Assembly (NCBI GenBank): GCA_016199665.1
Contig: JACQGG010000241.1
Span: forward strand, 1 to 17,781
DNA: 17,781 bases
Source: Acidobacteriota bacterium
GTDB lineage: Bacteria > Acidobacteriota > UBA6911 > JACQSX01
Direction: 5' to 3'
The stretch's first letter is position 1. Each line of letters opens with the position of its first letter. The notes below the pieces were generated by a model, which was not told where the DNA came from, ran no database searches, and saw only the letters and a list, made by a program, of their open reading frames with translations. Below are positions 1 through 9,024 of this stretch, piece after piece. A program made the position numbers and the translations under genes.

Positions 1-300
1 AATGAACGCGGGCCGCGAATGGACGCGGGCCGCGAATGAACGCGAATGAACGCGGGCCGCGAATGAACGCGAATGGACGCGAGCCGCGAATGGCCGCGAA
101 TGAACGCGGGCCGCGAATGGACGCGAATGAACGCGAGCCGCGAATGGACGCGAATGAACGCGGGCCGCGAATGGAGTGGGAATAAACGCGAGTCAGGGCG
201 AGGGATCGGTGTAAATGAGGGGGAAGGAACGCGAGTGCGTGCGGTGCTAATGGAGTGCGAATGATCACGAGTCGGTGTGAATGAGCGGGAATGAGCTCAA
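1..300. repeat. Mosaic tandem repeat of a 10-mer and a 7-mer with 27-bp higher-order units
   Basis: From base 1 to 169 the sequence parses without gaps into a 10-mer (AATGAACGCG, or variants AATGGACGCG and AATGGCCGCG) and a 7-mer (GGCCGCG or AGCCGCG). The order begins 10-7-10-7, then becomes a regular 10-10-7 unit of 27 bp repeated five times (35-169). From about 170 to 300 the units decay but AATG and ACGCG words persist. The array continues off the left edge, so its full length is unknown. No gene is supported here: a 27-bp unit is a multiple of three, so one frame stays open by construction and gives a nine-residue peptide repeat without a Shine-Dalgarno. Confidence 0.9.
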
Positions 301-311
301 GTAGCCACGTT

Positions 312-351
312 GATTCGCGTTTATTTGCGGCCCGCGTTCATTTGCGGCCCC
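312..351. repeat. Inverted copies of the left-end repeat
   Basis: Read on the minus strand, this stretch is 7-mer, 10-mer, 7-mer, 10-mer again: GGCCGC, AAATGAACGCG, GGCCGC, AAATAAACGCG. These are the units of the array at 1-300 in reverse orientation, just before the ABC transporter gene. The array and these copies could pair with each other. This is direct sequence observation; any function is unknown. Confidence 0.8.
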
Positions 352-389
352 AACTGCTTTAGGGGCTCCCGGCGCGGAAGAGGGTATCA

Positions 390-1124
390 GTGCCTGAGAT
401 CATAGCCAGGATACGCAACGTCAGCAGGCGCTTTATACGTGACGAATTTGAGATTGTTGCGCTGGACGGCGTCAATCTGGACATTCAGCGCGGAGATTTT
501 CTGGCGCTCATGGGCCCCTCCGGCTCCGGAAAGACGACGCTGCTCAATCTGCTGGCGGGCATTGACCGTCCCACTGAAGGGGAGCTGAGCGTTTTGGGCA
601 CCGCTCTGGGCGCGCTCAACGAGAGCCAACTGGCCGCATGGCGAAATAGCCATGTCGGCTACATCTTTCAAACGTTTAATTTGATTCCGGTGCTCACCGC
701 GTTTGAGAACGTCGAACTTCCCTTACTGCTGACGCGCCTCTCGCGGCGGGAGCGCAAGAGAAACGTGGAAACCGCCCTGGAACTGGTTGGGCTAGGGGAT
801 CGGATGCATCACCGGCCGCAGCAGCTTTCCGGCGGTCAGGAACAACGCGTCGCCATTGCGCGAGCCATTGTGGTCGATCCGGATCTGTTGCTGGCAGATG
901 AGCCGACGGGAAATCTGGATGCCAGGTCCGGTGAAGAGGTCCTGGCCATTCTAAGCTCCCTGAACCGGCAGTTGGGAAAGACGGTGGTCCTGGTGACGCA
1001 CGATCCGCATGCGTCCCAGCATGCCACGCATGAACGGCATCTCGAGAAGGGGGTGTTGTTGGAGGGCGCTCCGGAAGGCGGAAGGCGGAAGACGGAAAGC
1101 GGAAGGCAGAAGGCTGAAGGCTGA
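390..1124 (+). CDS. ABC transporter ATP-binding protein, LolD/MacB type
   Basis: ATPase subunit of an ABC system of the LolD/MacB/FtsE class, which drives permeases with FtsX-like domains in lipoprotein release, efflux or cell-envelope work. Visible are Walker A GPSGSGKT (42-49), Q-loop Gln94, signature LSGGQ (146-150), Walker B LLLADE (166-171), D-loop NLD (175-177) and the switch His204. The GTG start at 390 is preceded by GGAAGAGGG. The family core ends near residue 225. The last roughly 15 residues (GGRRKTESGRQKAEG) are encoded by a GAARGCN heptamer array, so the natural stop appears to be lost. No permease gene follows, although these ATPases are normally encoded next to one. A partner upstream of base 1 is possible but would lie beyond the repeat array. 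The class is sure; the substrate cannot be told. Confidence 0.93.
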   Translation: MPEIIARIRNVSRRFIRDEFEIVALDGVNLDIQRGDFLALMGPSGSGKTTLLNLLAGIDRPTEGELSVLGTALGALNESQLAAWRNSHVGYIFQTFNLIPVLTAFENVELPLLLTRLSRRERKRNVETALELVGLGDRMHHRPQQLSGGQEQRVAIARAIVVDPDLLLADEPTGNLDARSGEEVLAILSSLNRQLGKTVVLVTHDPHASQHATHERHLEKGVLLEGAPEGGRRKTESGRQKAEG

Positions 1125-1199
1125 AGGTTGAAGGCTGAAGGCAGAAGGCTGAAGGCGGAAAGCAGAAAGCGGAAGGCTGAAAGCCGAAAGCCGAAAGCT
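1074..1199 (+). repeat. GAARGCN heptamer array, 18 units
   Basis: Eighteen consecutive 7-bp units in perfect phase, for example GAAGGCG, GAAGGCT, GAAAGCC. The first seven encode the C-terminus and stop of the ABC ATPase; the rest fill the gap to the end of the convergent histidine kinase gene at 1211. Positions 1-3 (GAA) never vary, whereas position 7 is free, so the array is old or evolves by slippage and point change. Confidence 0.95.
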
Positions 1200-1210
1200 G
1201 AGTTGGGCGG

Positions 1211-4027
<2,817 letters not shown>

Positions 4028-4051
4028 GGCGCCATCCTCCTTTGTGGTGTG

Positions 4052-4070
4052 CGCCAGCCGCGTGCTGGCG
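4052..4070 (-). other. Hairpin ahead of the kinase gene
   Basis: CGCCAGC and GCTGGCG form a 7-bp perfect stem with a 5-base loop, ending 10 bases before the kinase Shine-Dalgarno. It could fold in the 5' leader of the kinase mRNA. The rest of 4071-4278 shows no gene and no convincing promoter that I can point to. Confidence 0.35.
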
Positions 4071-4278
4071 GCCTCTATGGCACAAGAGTGCGCGCATACG
4101 TTTGGAGAAACGCAAGCCGATTCGACTGCGGGTCAGACAACCCGTCCCTAAGGCCGTTGTGAGACCCCATGGCGATCCCATGCGTCCGCCGACCGATACT
4201 CCCACCTGTGCCGACGGAGCGGAGCGCCGTTGATGGGGGGACCGCCCAACACCTCATACTCCTCGTTGCTCTTCTGTC

Positions 4279-4327
4279 CGCCCCCTGCCTACCGCCTTCC
4301 GCCTTCTGCTTTTCGCCTTCCGCCTTC
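4279..4327 (-). repeat. Second GAAGGCN heptamer array, about 7 units, inverted relative to the first
   Basis: On the minus strand this reads GAAGGCG, GAAGGCG, AAAAGCA, GAAGGCG, GAAGGCG, GTAGGCA, GGGGGCG in 7-base phase. It begins four bases after the aminotransferase stop. As with the array at 1074-1199, the purine-rich strand is the coding strand of the gene that ends at it. Confidence 0.85.
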
Positions 4328-4331
4328 CAAA

Positions 4332-5633
4332 CTAAGCCGGCACCAATTGTTCCACCTGCAGGAAGGCCCGGTCCAGCATGCGGGCGGCTTCGTCCACGTC
4401 CGCTTTGGAAATCGTCAATGGAGGAGAGATCCGCACTACGCTTCCGTGCATTCCCCCCTTTCCGATGATCAAGCCGTTGTCTTTGGCCCGTTCCATCACC
4501 TGCGCTGTTTCCTGGCGCGCCGGTTCCTTGGTTTTGCGGTTCCTCACCAGTTCCAGCCCCCACATCAGCCCCATTCCGCGGACGTCTCCAATGAGGGAAT
4601 GGCGGTTCTGGAGTTCCAGGAGCTGCTCCTGCAGGTAAGCGCCCGTCAGGGCGGCGTTGTCGACCAGCCGCTCCTTTTCAATGTAATCAATGACGGCATT
4701 GGCGGCCGCCGCCGTGACCGGATTGCCGCCGAAGGTTGAAATCGTCAGCCCGCGCAGCGACTCGGCAACCGACGCCCGCGTAATGGTGGCGCCAATGGGC
4801 ACTCCGTTGGCCATACCCTTGGCAAACGTCATGATGTCGGGCTGCACGTTGTAATGCTCGATGCCGAACCATTTTCGGCCGGTACGTCCAAAGCCAGTCT
4901 GGACTTCGTCGCTGATAAAAAGCCCGCCATGATCCCGGACGATCTTGGAAGTAATCTCAAAATATTCCCGAGGAGGCGTGATAACCCCGCCCACTCCCTG
5001 GATGGGTTCAGCCAGGAATGCCGCCACTTCACCCGAAGTGGCGGTCTCGATCAACTCCTTCATGTCCGTGGCGCAGATCAGATTGCAGCTCGGGTAGTTC
5101 TTGTCAAAGGGACATCGATAGCAGTAGGCATTGTGGGCATGCACGATGCCAGGGGAAGGAAGGTGGTTTTTCTTCCAGGCGGCGTGCCCGGTCATTGCGA
5201 TGGCCAGGTTGGAGCGCCCGCTGTAGGAGTGGCGTAGCGCGATGACCGGATAGTTTCCCGTATACGCGCGGGCGGCTTCGACGGCGGTCTCGTTGGCCTC
5301 CGTGCCGCTGTTGGTGAAAAAACTCCGGCTTAAGTCGCCGGGAGTGATACGAGCCATTTTCTCCGCCAGCGTCACCAAGTTTTCATGGGGAAACAGGGTG
5401 GAAGTATGCTGTAGCTTCCTCACCTGCTCTACGATCTTGTCCACCACCGCGTCGTTACAGTGCCCGACGCTGATGGAGACGATGGAACCGAAAAAGTCCA
5501 GGTATTTCTTCCCTTCGGTGTCCCACAGGTACTGGCCCTTGCCCTTTTCCAAGGGAAGCGGTTCCGAATAGTAGGTGAGGGTGCACGGAAAGAGAAACTC
5601 TTTCTGCTTTTTCAGTATCTCGGCCTTTTTCAT
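4332..5633 (-). CDS. Class III (PLP) aminotransferase, AGXT2-like
   Basis: A cytosolic PLP-dependent class III transaminase (433 aa from this ATG), close in style to the alanine-glyoxylate / aminoisobutyrate-pyruvate aminotransferase 2 group. Seen: the SGTEANETAVEAAR cofactor-phosphate region (about 109-122), ISDEVQTGFGRTG with the pyridine-contacting Asp242, and TFAKGMANG with Schiff-base Lys272. There is also a cysteine cluster (Cys171, 174, 183, 187) in HNAYCYRCPF...YPSC. The chosen ATG at 5633 has GGTGGAG eight bases upstream; a GTG three bases earlier is possible. The ATG overlaps the stop of the upstream zinc-ribbon gene (TGATG), so translation is probably coupled. Substrate is not decided by sequence. 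A link to glyoxylate is tempting given aceBA in the window, but they are 6 kb apart and in another operon. Confidence 0.93.
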   Translation of the reverse strand: MKKAEILKKQKEFLFPCTLTYYSEPLPLEKGKGQYLWDTEGKKYLDFFGSIVSISVGHCNDAVVDKIVEQVRKLQHTSTLFPHENLVTLAEKMARITPGDLSRSFFTNSGTEANETAVEAARAYTGNYPVIALRHSYSGRSNLAIAMTGHAAWKKNHLPSPGIVHAHNAYCYRCPFDKNYPSCNLICATDMKELIETATSGEVAAFLAEPIQGVGGVITPPREYFEITSKIVRDHGGLFISDEVQTGFGRTGRKWFGIEHYNVQPDIMTFAKGMANGVPIGATITRASVAESLRGLTISTFGGNPVTAAAANAVIDYIEKERLVDNAALTGAYLQEQLLELQNRHSLIGDVRGMGLMWGLELVRNRKTKEPARQETAQVMERAKDNGLIIGKGGMHGSVVRISPPLTISKADVDEAARMLDRAFLQVEQLVPA

Positions 5634-5827
5634 CACTTTGACTCCACCTTCGGCGCGCTTGCCAGAATCTCCTCCCGGCCCTTGGGGGAGAGGGTTCCGC
5701 TTATGTCGCGCAACTTGTGACTAAAGAACAACTGGCATTCAGGGCAAAAAAGAATACGATTCTTGCTCCAGCTCAAGGTTGTGTTCGGCAGGTATTCGTG
5801 CAGTAGGTGTTTGCATCTTGGGCACAT
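5633..5827 (-). CDS. Small zinc-ribbon protein
   Basis: A 64-residue protein with two knuckles, MCPRC (Cys2, Cys5) and FCPEC (Cys28, Cys31), spaced as in a four-cysteine zinc ribbon; the C-terminal half is polar. The ATG at 5827 follows GAGG with seven bases of spacing. Its TGA overlaps the ATG of the aminotransferase (TGATG), which argues that it is a real, translated gene. I do not recognise a named family. A metal-binding or adaptor role alongside the aminotransferase, whose own sequence has an unusual Cys cluster, is inference only. Confidence 0.75.
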   Translation of the reverse strand: MCPRCKHLLHEYLPNTTLSWSKNRILFCPECQLFFSHKLRDISGTLSPKGREEILASAPKVESK

Positions 5828-5865
5828 GGATGCCTCACGCGTTGGATCCAGCGTCGACGGGACGA

Positions 5866-6189
5866 TTATGAGCGCGGCGGCGGCTCTCCCTCCTGCCTTT
5901 CAGCAGGGCTGGCCGTGGGCTTGGCCGGGGCCGTGGGCGCAGTGGTCGCGGACCTGGCGGCGGCTCTCCTGGCAGCCCGATACTGCCGCATTCTCTCGGC
6001 GCGTCGTCGCCTTTCCCCGGCGCTGAATTTGAACTTGCGGCGCTGCGGCGCGGCCGGTTGTCCCGCCCTCTCCGCCCGCCGGGGCCTTAATTCGTTCTGT
6101 ACCATTTCGATCTCTTGGGTGATCTGTTCGCGCTCTGACATCAATCCTCTCAAGGCGAGTTCCAATAAACGCGCTCGGCCTGTTGCCAT
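5866..6189 (-). CDS. Small basic protein with N-terminal coiled coil, unknown function
   Basis: A 107-residue protein starting MATGRARLLELALRG. Residues about 5-45 are helical and heptad-like (LLELALRGLMSEREQITQ...), residues 50-78 are strongly basic (QRRKFKFSAGERRRRAER, then MRQYRAARRAA), and the C-terminus is Pro/Ala/Thr-rich and disordered. The start at 6189 is fixed by AAGGAGA seven bases upstream; the frame is open further upstream but lacks a ribosome site and crosses the promoter region. The arginine-rich motif resembles small nucleic-acid-binding proteins common in soil bacteria; that function is inference. It lies 38 bases ahead of the zinc-ribbon gene and may head a three-gene unit. 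Confidence 0.72.
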   Translation of the reverse strand: MATGRARLLELALRGLMSEREQITQEIEMVQNELRPRRAERAGQPAAPQRRKFKFSAGERRRRAERMRQYRAARRAAARSATTAPTAPAKPTASPAERQEGEPPPRS

Positions 6190-6250
6190 AGGTTCTCCTT
6201 GGAAGCTGAGTTGTAAGGTATAGTAACGAATCTCAATATACCGGCTGCTG

Positions 6251-6281
6251 AGTATACCAGAGCCGGGGTGTGGGCCGACAA
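6251..6281 (-). promoter_or_regulatory. Possible extended -10 promoter for the coiled-coil gene
   Basis: The minus strand shows TGGTATACT (extended -10, hexamer 6256-6251) with TTGTCG at 6281-6276, a long 19-bp spacing. GGTATA recurs as an inverted pair around 6217-6242, which may be an operator or a second -10. No experimental support. Confidence 0.4.
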
Positions 6282-6335
6282 AGGAGAGGATCAAAGGAGA
6301 GCGTCTCGGCGGTGATTGAGGACTGGCTGCCGTTT

Positions 6336-6364
6336 CAGAGCCAGATCTTTGGGTTCCGGCTCTG
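6336..6364. other. Hairpin between the HTH gene and the coiled-coil gene
   Basis: CAGAGCC and GGCTCTG form a 7-bp stem with a 15-base loop in the 263-bp gap between two minus-strand genes. It has no U-tract, so a terminator role for the upstream HTH gene is only possible. I see no gene in 6190-6452. Confidence 0.3.
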
Positions 6365-6452
6365 CTGGGCGAAGCCTCCGCGGTAAGCTCAAAAAAATGA
6401 TTTTTGATGCACCGCAAAAACACTTGGCACTGGCGATTCGAGTTGAAAGGAG

Positions 6453-6740
6453 TCAGCGAAAAAGCTTCAGATTGCGGCTTCGCTTTTCGTTAACCGTTTC
6501 TTCCATTTTGGTACGAAGCCAGCCGTCCAGCGCTGACTTCAGGAACTTGTAACGACCCCCGATCTTGACGGCGGGAATGTCTTCTTCTTTGAGGTATCGG
6601 TAGAAAGTTGGAAGGGCAATTTTCAGATAGCGCGCAGCTTCCTTGGCGCTCATGATCTCATCGCTGATCTCGACCGTTTCGCTCGTACGCAATTTAACTC
6701 GCTCTCCCTTGAGTCCTTCAACTTCCGTATATTTTGGCAC
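6453..6740 (-). CDS. Excisionase-type helix-turn-helix (HTH_17) DNA-binding protein
   Basis: A 95-residue protein whose core, about residues 27-78, is the MerR-like/excisionase HTH domain: IMSAKEAARYLKIALPTFYR, then YLKEEDIPAVKIGGRYKF and the helix containing ALDGWL. It probably binds DNA as a transcription factor or directionality-type factor. The N-terminal 25 residues are charged, and the C-terminus is basic (NEKRSRNLKLFR). The GTG start at 6740 lacks a clear Shine-Dalgarno, so the true start could be internal. No integrase or phage gene is nearby, so an actual excisionase role is unlikely. A 7-base inverted repeat lies just upstream (6768-6808). Confidence 0.85.
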   Translation of the reverse strand: MPKYTEVEGLKGERVKLRTSETVEISDEIMSAKEAARYLKIALPTFYRYLKEEDIPAVKIGGRYKFLKSALDGWLRTKMEETVNEKRSRNLKLFR

Positions 6741-6767
6741 GGTCTGATTGCAGCGTACAAGAAAAAG

Positions 6768-6808
6768 ACTGTAAATTGTAGAAAAGATATAACTCTTTAA
6801 GTTACAGT
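6768..6808 (-). promoter_or_regulatory. Inverted repeat upstream of the HTH gene
   Basis: ACTGTAA (6768-6774) and TTACAGT (6802-6808) are exact inverted copies separated by 27 bases of AT-rich DNA containing TACAAT on the minus strand. The position, 28-68 bases upstream of the GTG, suits an operator/promoter for autoregulation; this is inference. Confidence 0.4.
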
Positions 6809-6810
6809 GA

Positions 6811-6841
6811 GATAGAGCCCCGACCGGGATCGGGGCTCATC
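6811..6841 (-). terminator. Hairpin terminator after the lysine-rich peptide gene
   Basis: GAGCCCCGA and TCGGGGCTC form a perfect 9-bp stem with a 6-base loop (6815-6838), extended by GAT/ATC across a one-base bulge. It starts about 10 bases after the stop of the 22-residue peptide gene on the minus strand. The U-tract is poor on both strands, so it may be a weak or factor-assisted terminator. Confidence 0.6.
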
Positions 6842-6851
6842 GTAAGTCCTG

Positions 6852-6920
6852 TTACTTCTTTTTCTTCGCGGGCTTTTTCGCGGCCTTCTTCTTTGCAGGA
6901 GCCTTTTTTTTCGTTGCCAT
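6852..6920 (-). CDS. 22-residue lysine/alanine/proline-rich peptide, histone-H1-tail-like
   Basis: A tiny gene starting MATKKKAPAKKK and continuing with A, K and P only, 13 of 22 residues lysine, then TAA. Three signals support it: AAGGAGG at 6931-6937 ten bases before the ATG, a promoter TTGCAT-17-TAATGT at 7011-6983, and a 9-bp hairpin just after the stop. The composition matches the (K)PAKK tails of bacterial histone-H1-like proteins, which bind DNA or RNA electrostatically. Here the tail stands alone with no globular domain. The function is inferred from composition. It is too short for ordinary gene callers and would be missed by them. Confidence 0.7.
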   Translation of the reverse strand: MATKKKAPAKKKAAKKPAKKKK

Positions 6921-6982
6921 GAACGCCGATCCTCCTTTCTTGAAAGATTGCCCCGTCCGTCTATCCAACGGGAACTTGTGTA

Positions 6983-7011
6983 ACATTAGCCTCAGATTTA
7001 TCAAAATGCAA
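6983..7011 (-). promoter_or_regulatory. Sigma-70-like promoter for the lysine-rich peptide
   Basis: The minus strand has TTGCAT (7011-7006), exactly 17 bases, then TAATGT (6988-6983). Transcription from about 6976 would give a leader of roughly 55 bases containing the AAGGAGG site. Confidence 0.55.
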
Positions 7012-7341
7012 GCTTTTTTTTCGTCAAAACACTTTTTTGGGTATGCTATTTATCAGCATTTTATCATTCGATTTCCAACCTGTTGAATGTAAAGCAGTTG
7101 AGTTCTTGGAAAAAAGTCAAGGGGAATCTGTTGATTTTTTTGCGGCGCCAGGACCTTTTTCGGCTCTTCGGCGGCGGTCAAAGTCACTTTGCACCGGAAA
7201 GGGAGTCTGGACATTCGCCAGCCTGTTTGTTTGCCTGCGAGTTGAGCGCTCGGACGGTCGACAGTTGTCTGCCCAAAGCTTGCTTTGGCGGCCATGGCAA
7301 CTTAAACTGCAATTGTTGCCGTACCTACTTTGGGGGGAACC
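7012..7341. other. Intergenic region upstream of the dipeptidase, no gene seen
   Basis: The left half (7012-7170) is AT-rich, with T-runs. The right half holds a small hairpin CCAAAG/CTTTGG (7273-7288) and a looser one, GGCAAC/GTTGCC (7296-7301 and 7315-7320), just before the dipeptidase ribosome site. The reading frame open here on the plus strand has no ribosome site and no recognisable protein character, so I take it as non-coding leader/promoter DNA. I cannot point to a convincing -35/-10 pair. Confidence 0.5.
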
Positions 7342-8712
7342 ATGGATTCCAGGGTGATCAACTTTATCGAACAAAACAAGGACCGCTTTGTTGAAGAGCT
7401 GAAGGCTTTTCTGAGAATTCCCAGCATCAGCACGGATCCGAAATACAAGAAAGACGTACGGGATTGCGCCCAGTACGTTGCAGCCGAGCTGAAACGGATC
7501 GGGATTGAGGATGCAAGATTGTGTGAAACTGCGGGGCACCCCATCGTCTATGCGCAGTGGCTCCAGGCTCCGGGTCGCCCCACGGTATTGTTTTATGGTC
7601 ATTACGACGTGCAACCGGTAGATCCGTTGAACCTGTGGCTGTCGCCTCCCTTCGAGCCTGATATTCGGAGCGGGGAGCTTTACGCGCGGGGGTCGGCCGA
7701 TGACAAGGGACAGGTGTTCATGCATTTCAAGAGCCTGGAAGCCCACTTCAAGAATTCCGGCAAACTACCGGTCAACGTAAAGATTCTGATCGAAGGCGAA
7801 GAGGAGTGCGGCAGCCTCAACCTGGACAAGTTTATTTCCGATAACAAGGAAATGCTCAAGGCGGATCTGGTTGTTATCTCCGACACTCCTATGTTTGCCC
7901 GCGGAGTCCCCTCGATCTGCTATGGGCTGCGCGGCCTGGTCTATTTTCAGATCGATCTGACCGGGACTTCGACCGATCTTCACTCCGGCAGTTTCGGCGG
8001 AACCGTCGCCAACCCGGCCTATGTGGCAGCCAGGCTCCTGGGTGAAATGAAAGACCCGGAGGGCCGGGTGACGATCCCGGGCTTTTACGACGATGTGAAG
8101 CCGCTGACTGGGCGGGAGCGGCAGGAATACGCCTCACTTCCGTTCGATGTGGAAAAATATCGTCGGGAACTGGGGGCGCCCGAGCTCTGGGGGGAAAAAG
8201 GATTCACGCCGCTGGAGCAGATCTGGGCTCGGCCGACGTTTGAAGTGAATGGGATCGTGTCAGGGTTCACCGGCGAAGGAGCCAAGACGGTCATTCCCGC
8301 CCGCGCGATGGCCAAGGTGAGCATGCGGCTGGTCCCCGATCAGGATCCGGACAAGATTGCCCGGCTCTTTGAGGAACATCTCCGGAAGGTCTGTCCCAAG
8401 ACTGTGGAGCTGACCATTACGCGCATGCACGGCGGCAAAGCATGGCTGGCGCCGATTGATCACCCGGCCATGGCGGCCGCGAGCAGGGCTTACCAGAAGG
8501 GCTTTGGCAAGAAGCCCGTTTTCGTGCGGGAAGGAGGATCCATTCCGGTGGTCTCCACTTTCGCCGAGCTCCTCAAGATCCCGAGCGTGCTGATTGGAAT
8601 CGGCCTCCCTGACGAAAATGCGCACGCGCCCAATGAAAAGCTGGACCTTGGGAATTTCCAGGGTGGCATCCTCAGCACCGCCCACTTGTATGAGGAACTG
8701 GCCCAGATCTAA
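7342..8712 (+). CDS. M20-family metallopeptidase (dipeptidase)
   Basis: A cytosolic di-zinc peptidase of the M20 dipeptidase/CNDP group that should cleave dipeptides or related small amides (456 aa, family length). Metal site residues: His87 in YGHYDVQP, bridging Asp120 in ARGSADDKG, Glu154-Glu155 in EGEEECGS (general base and ligand), Asp181 in VISDTP, and His428 in NAHAPNE. The central region containing DLHSGSFGG is the dimerisation (lid) domain. I chose the ATG at 7342 because GGGGGGA lies just upstream; an in-frame TTG at 7330 overlaps that site. It seems monocistronic: the upstream gene is divergent and two structured repeats follow the stop. The exact substrate is not readable from sequence. 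Confidence 0.95.
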   Translation: MDSRVINFIEQNKDRFVEELKAFLRIPSISTDPKYKKDVRDCAQYVAAELKRIGIEDARLCETAGHPIVYAQWLQAPGRPTVLFYGHYDVQPVDPLNLWLSPPFEPDIRSGELYARGSADDKGQVFMHFKSLEAHFKNSGKLPVNVKILIEGEEECGSLNLDKFISDNKEMLKADLVVISDTPMFARGVPSICYGLRGLVYFQIDLTGTSTDLHSGSFGGTVANPAYVAARLLGEMKDPEGRVTIPGFYDDVKPLTGRERQEYASLPFDVEKYRRELGAPELWGEKGFTPLEQIWARPTFEVNGIVSGFTGEGAKTVIPARAMAKVSMRLVPDQDPDKIARLFEEHLRKVCPKTVELTITRMHGGKAWLAPIDHPAMAAASRAYQKGFGKKPVFVREGGSIPVVSTFAELLKIPSVLIGIGLPDENAHAPNEKLDLGNFQGGILSTAHLYEELAQI

Positions 8713-8805
8713 CCCAAGCTCGTCACTGAACCGCGACCGGAAGGGAGCAGCGCGGAATTTCAATGGGTCAGCGCGCCTTGCGCGCGGCTCTGTGATGAAC
8801 TTGGG
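8713..8805. repeat. Intergenic long inverted repeat directly after the dipeptidase stop
   Basis: CCCAAGCTCGTCAC (8713-8726) pairs with GTGATGAACTTGGG (8792-8805) at 12 of 14 positions, and pairing continues inward (20 of 26 over 8713-8738 against 8780-8805). Inside sits a GCGCGC-CTT-GCGCGC hairpin (8771-8785). It begins on the base after the stop codon, so it may protect or terminate the dipeptidase mRNA, or be a mobile palindromic repeat unit. Confidence 0.7.
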
Positions 8806-8810
8806 CTGGG

Positions 8811-8874
8811 GTCGCAAGTCGAAGGTCCGGAGGTCGCATTGCCAAGGTTGAATCTGCGACTTTCGACCTGCGAC
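8811..8874. repeat. Intergenic inverted repeat of GTCGNAR heptamers
   Basis: The left arm GTCGCAAGTCGAAGGTC (8811-8827) and the right arm, read on the minus strand GTCGCAGGTCGAAAGTCGC (8874-8856), are imperfect inverted copies. Each arm has a 7-base period (GTCGCAA, GTCGAAG). It is a second heptamer word family in the window, different from GAAGGCN. Confidence 0.7.
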
Positions 8875-8967
8875 GTTTGAACGTTTTCCCTTGCCCCCCT
8901 CGCGTCGATTTTGAGACATTAGAGGCATTCGCGTCCGGGACGCGCGTGGCAAAAGGAGGATTTACCT

Positions 8968-9024
8968 TTGAAACTGAAGGCCGTTTTGGCGCCTGTGGGC
9001 GAGAGAAGCTTCACATGCAGGTAG
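8968..9024 (+). CDS. Possible 18-residue leader peptide upstream of the CsgG-family gene
   Basis: A TTG start sits seven bases after an excellent AAAGGAGG (8953-8960) and opens a short frame, MKLKAVLAPVGERSFTCR, ending in TAG 23 bases before the CsgG-family ATG. The ribosome site is stronger than that of the main gene and cannot serve it. It could be a translated leader that tunes the downstream gene, or a decayed gene start. No family is recognisable. Confidence 0.35.
   Translation: MKLKAVLAPVGERSFTCR

Noticed and set aside
1..169. CRISPR array
   Set aside because: Units are contiguous 10- and 7-mers with no unique spacers, and no cas genes are nearby.
73..264. Open frame with nine-residue repeats over the left array
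   Set aside because: The frame is open only because the repeat unit is 27 bp; it has no ribosome site and no conserved protein character.
6190..6423. N-terminal extension of the small coiled-coil protein
   Set aside because: The upstream part crosses promoter-like DNA and lacks a ribosome site, whereas ATG 6189 has AAGGAGA at good spacing.
6453..6740. Excisionase of an integrated element
   Set aside because: No integrase, attachment repeats or phage genes are seen; the domain is common in ordinary regulators.
7037..7357. Plus-strand frame ahead of the dipeptidase
   Set aside because: It has no ribosome site, odd composition, and overlaps the dipeptidase start; treated as leader DNA.
8260..8952. 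Minus-strand frame across the dipeptidase 3' end and intergenic repeats
   Set aside because: It runs through two inverted-repeat elements and is antisense to the M20 active-site region.
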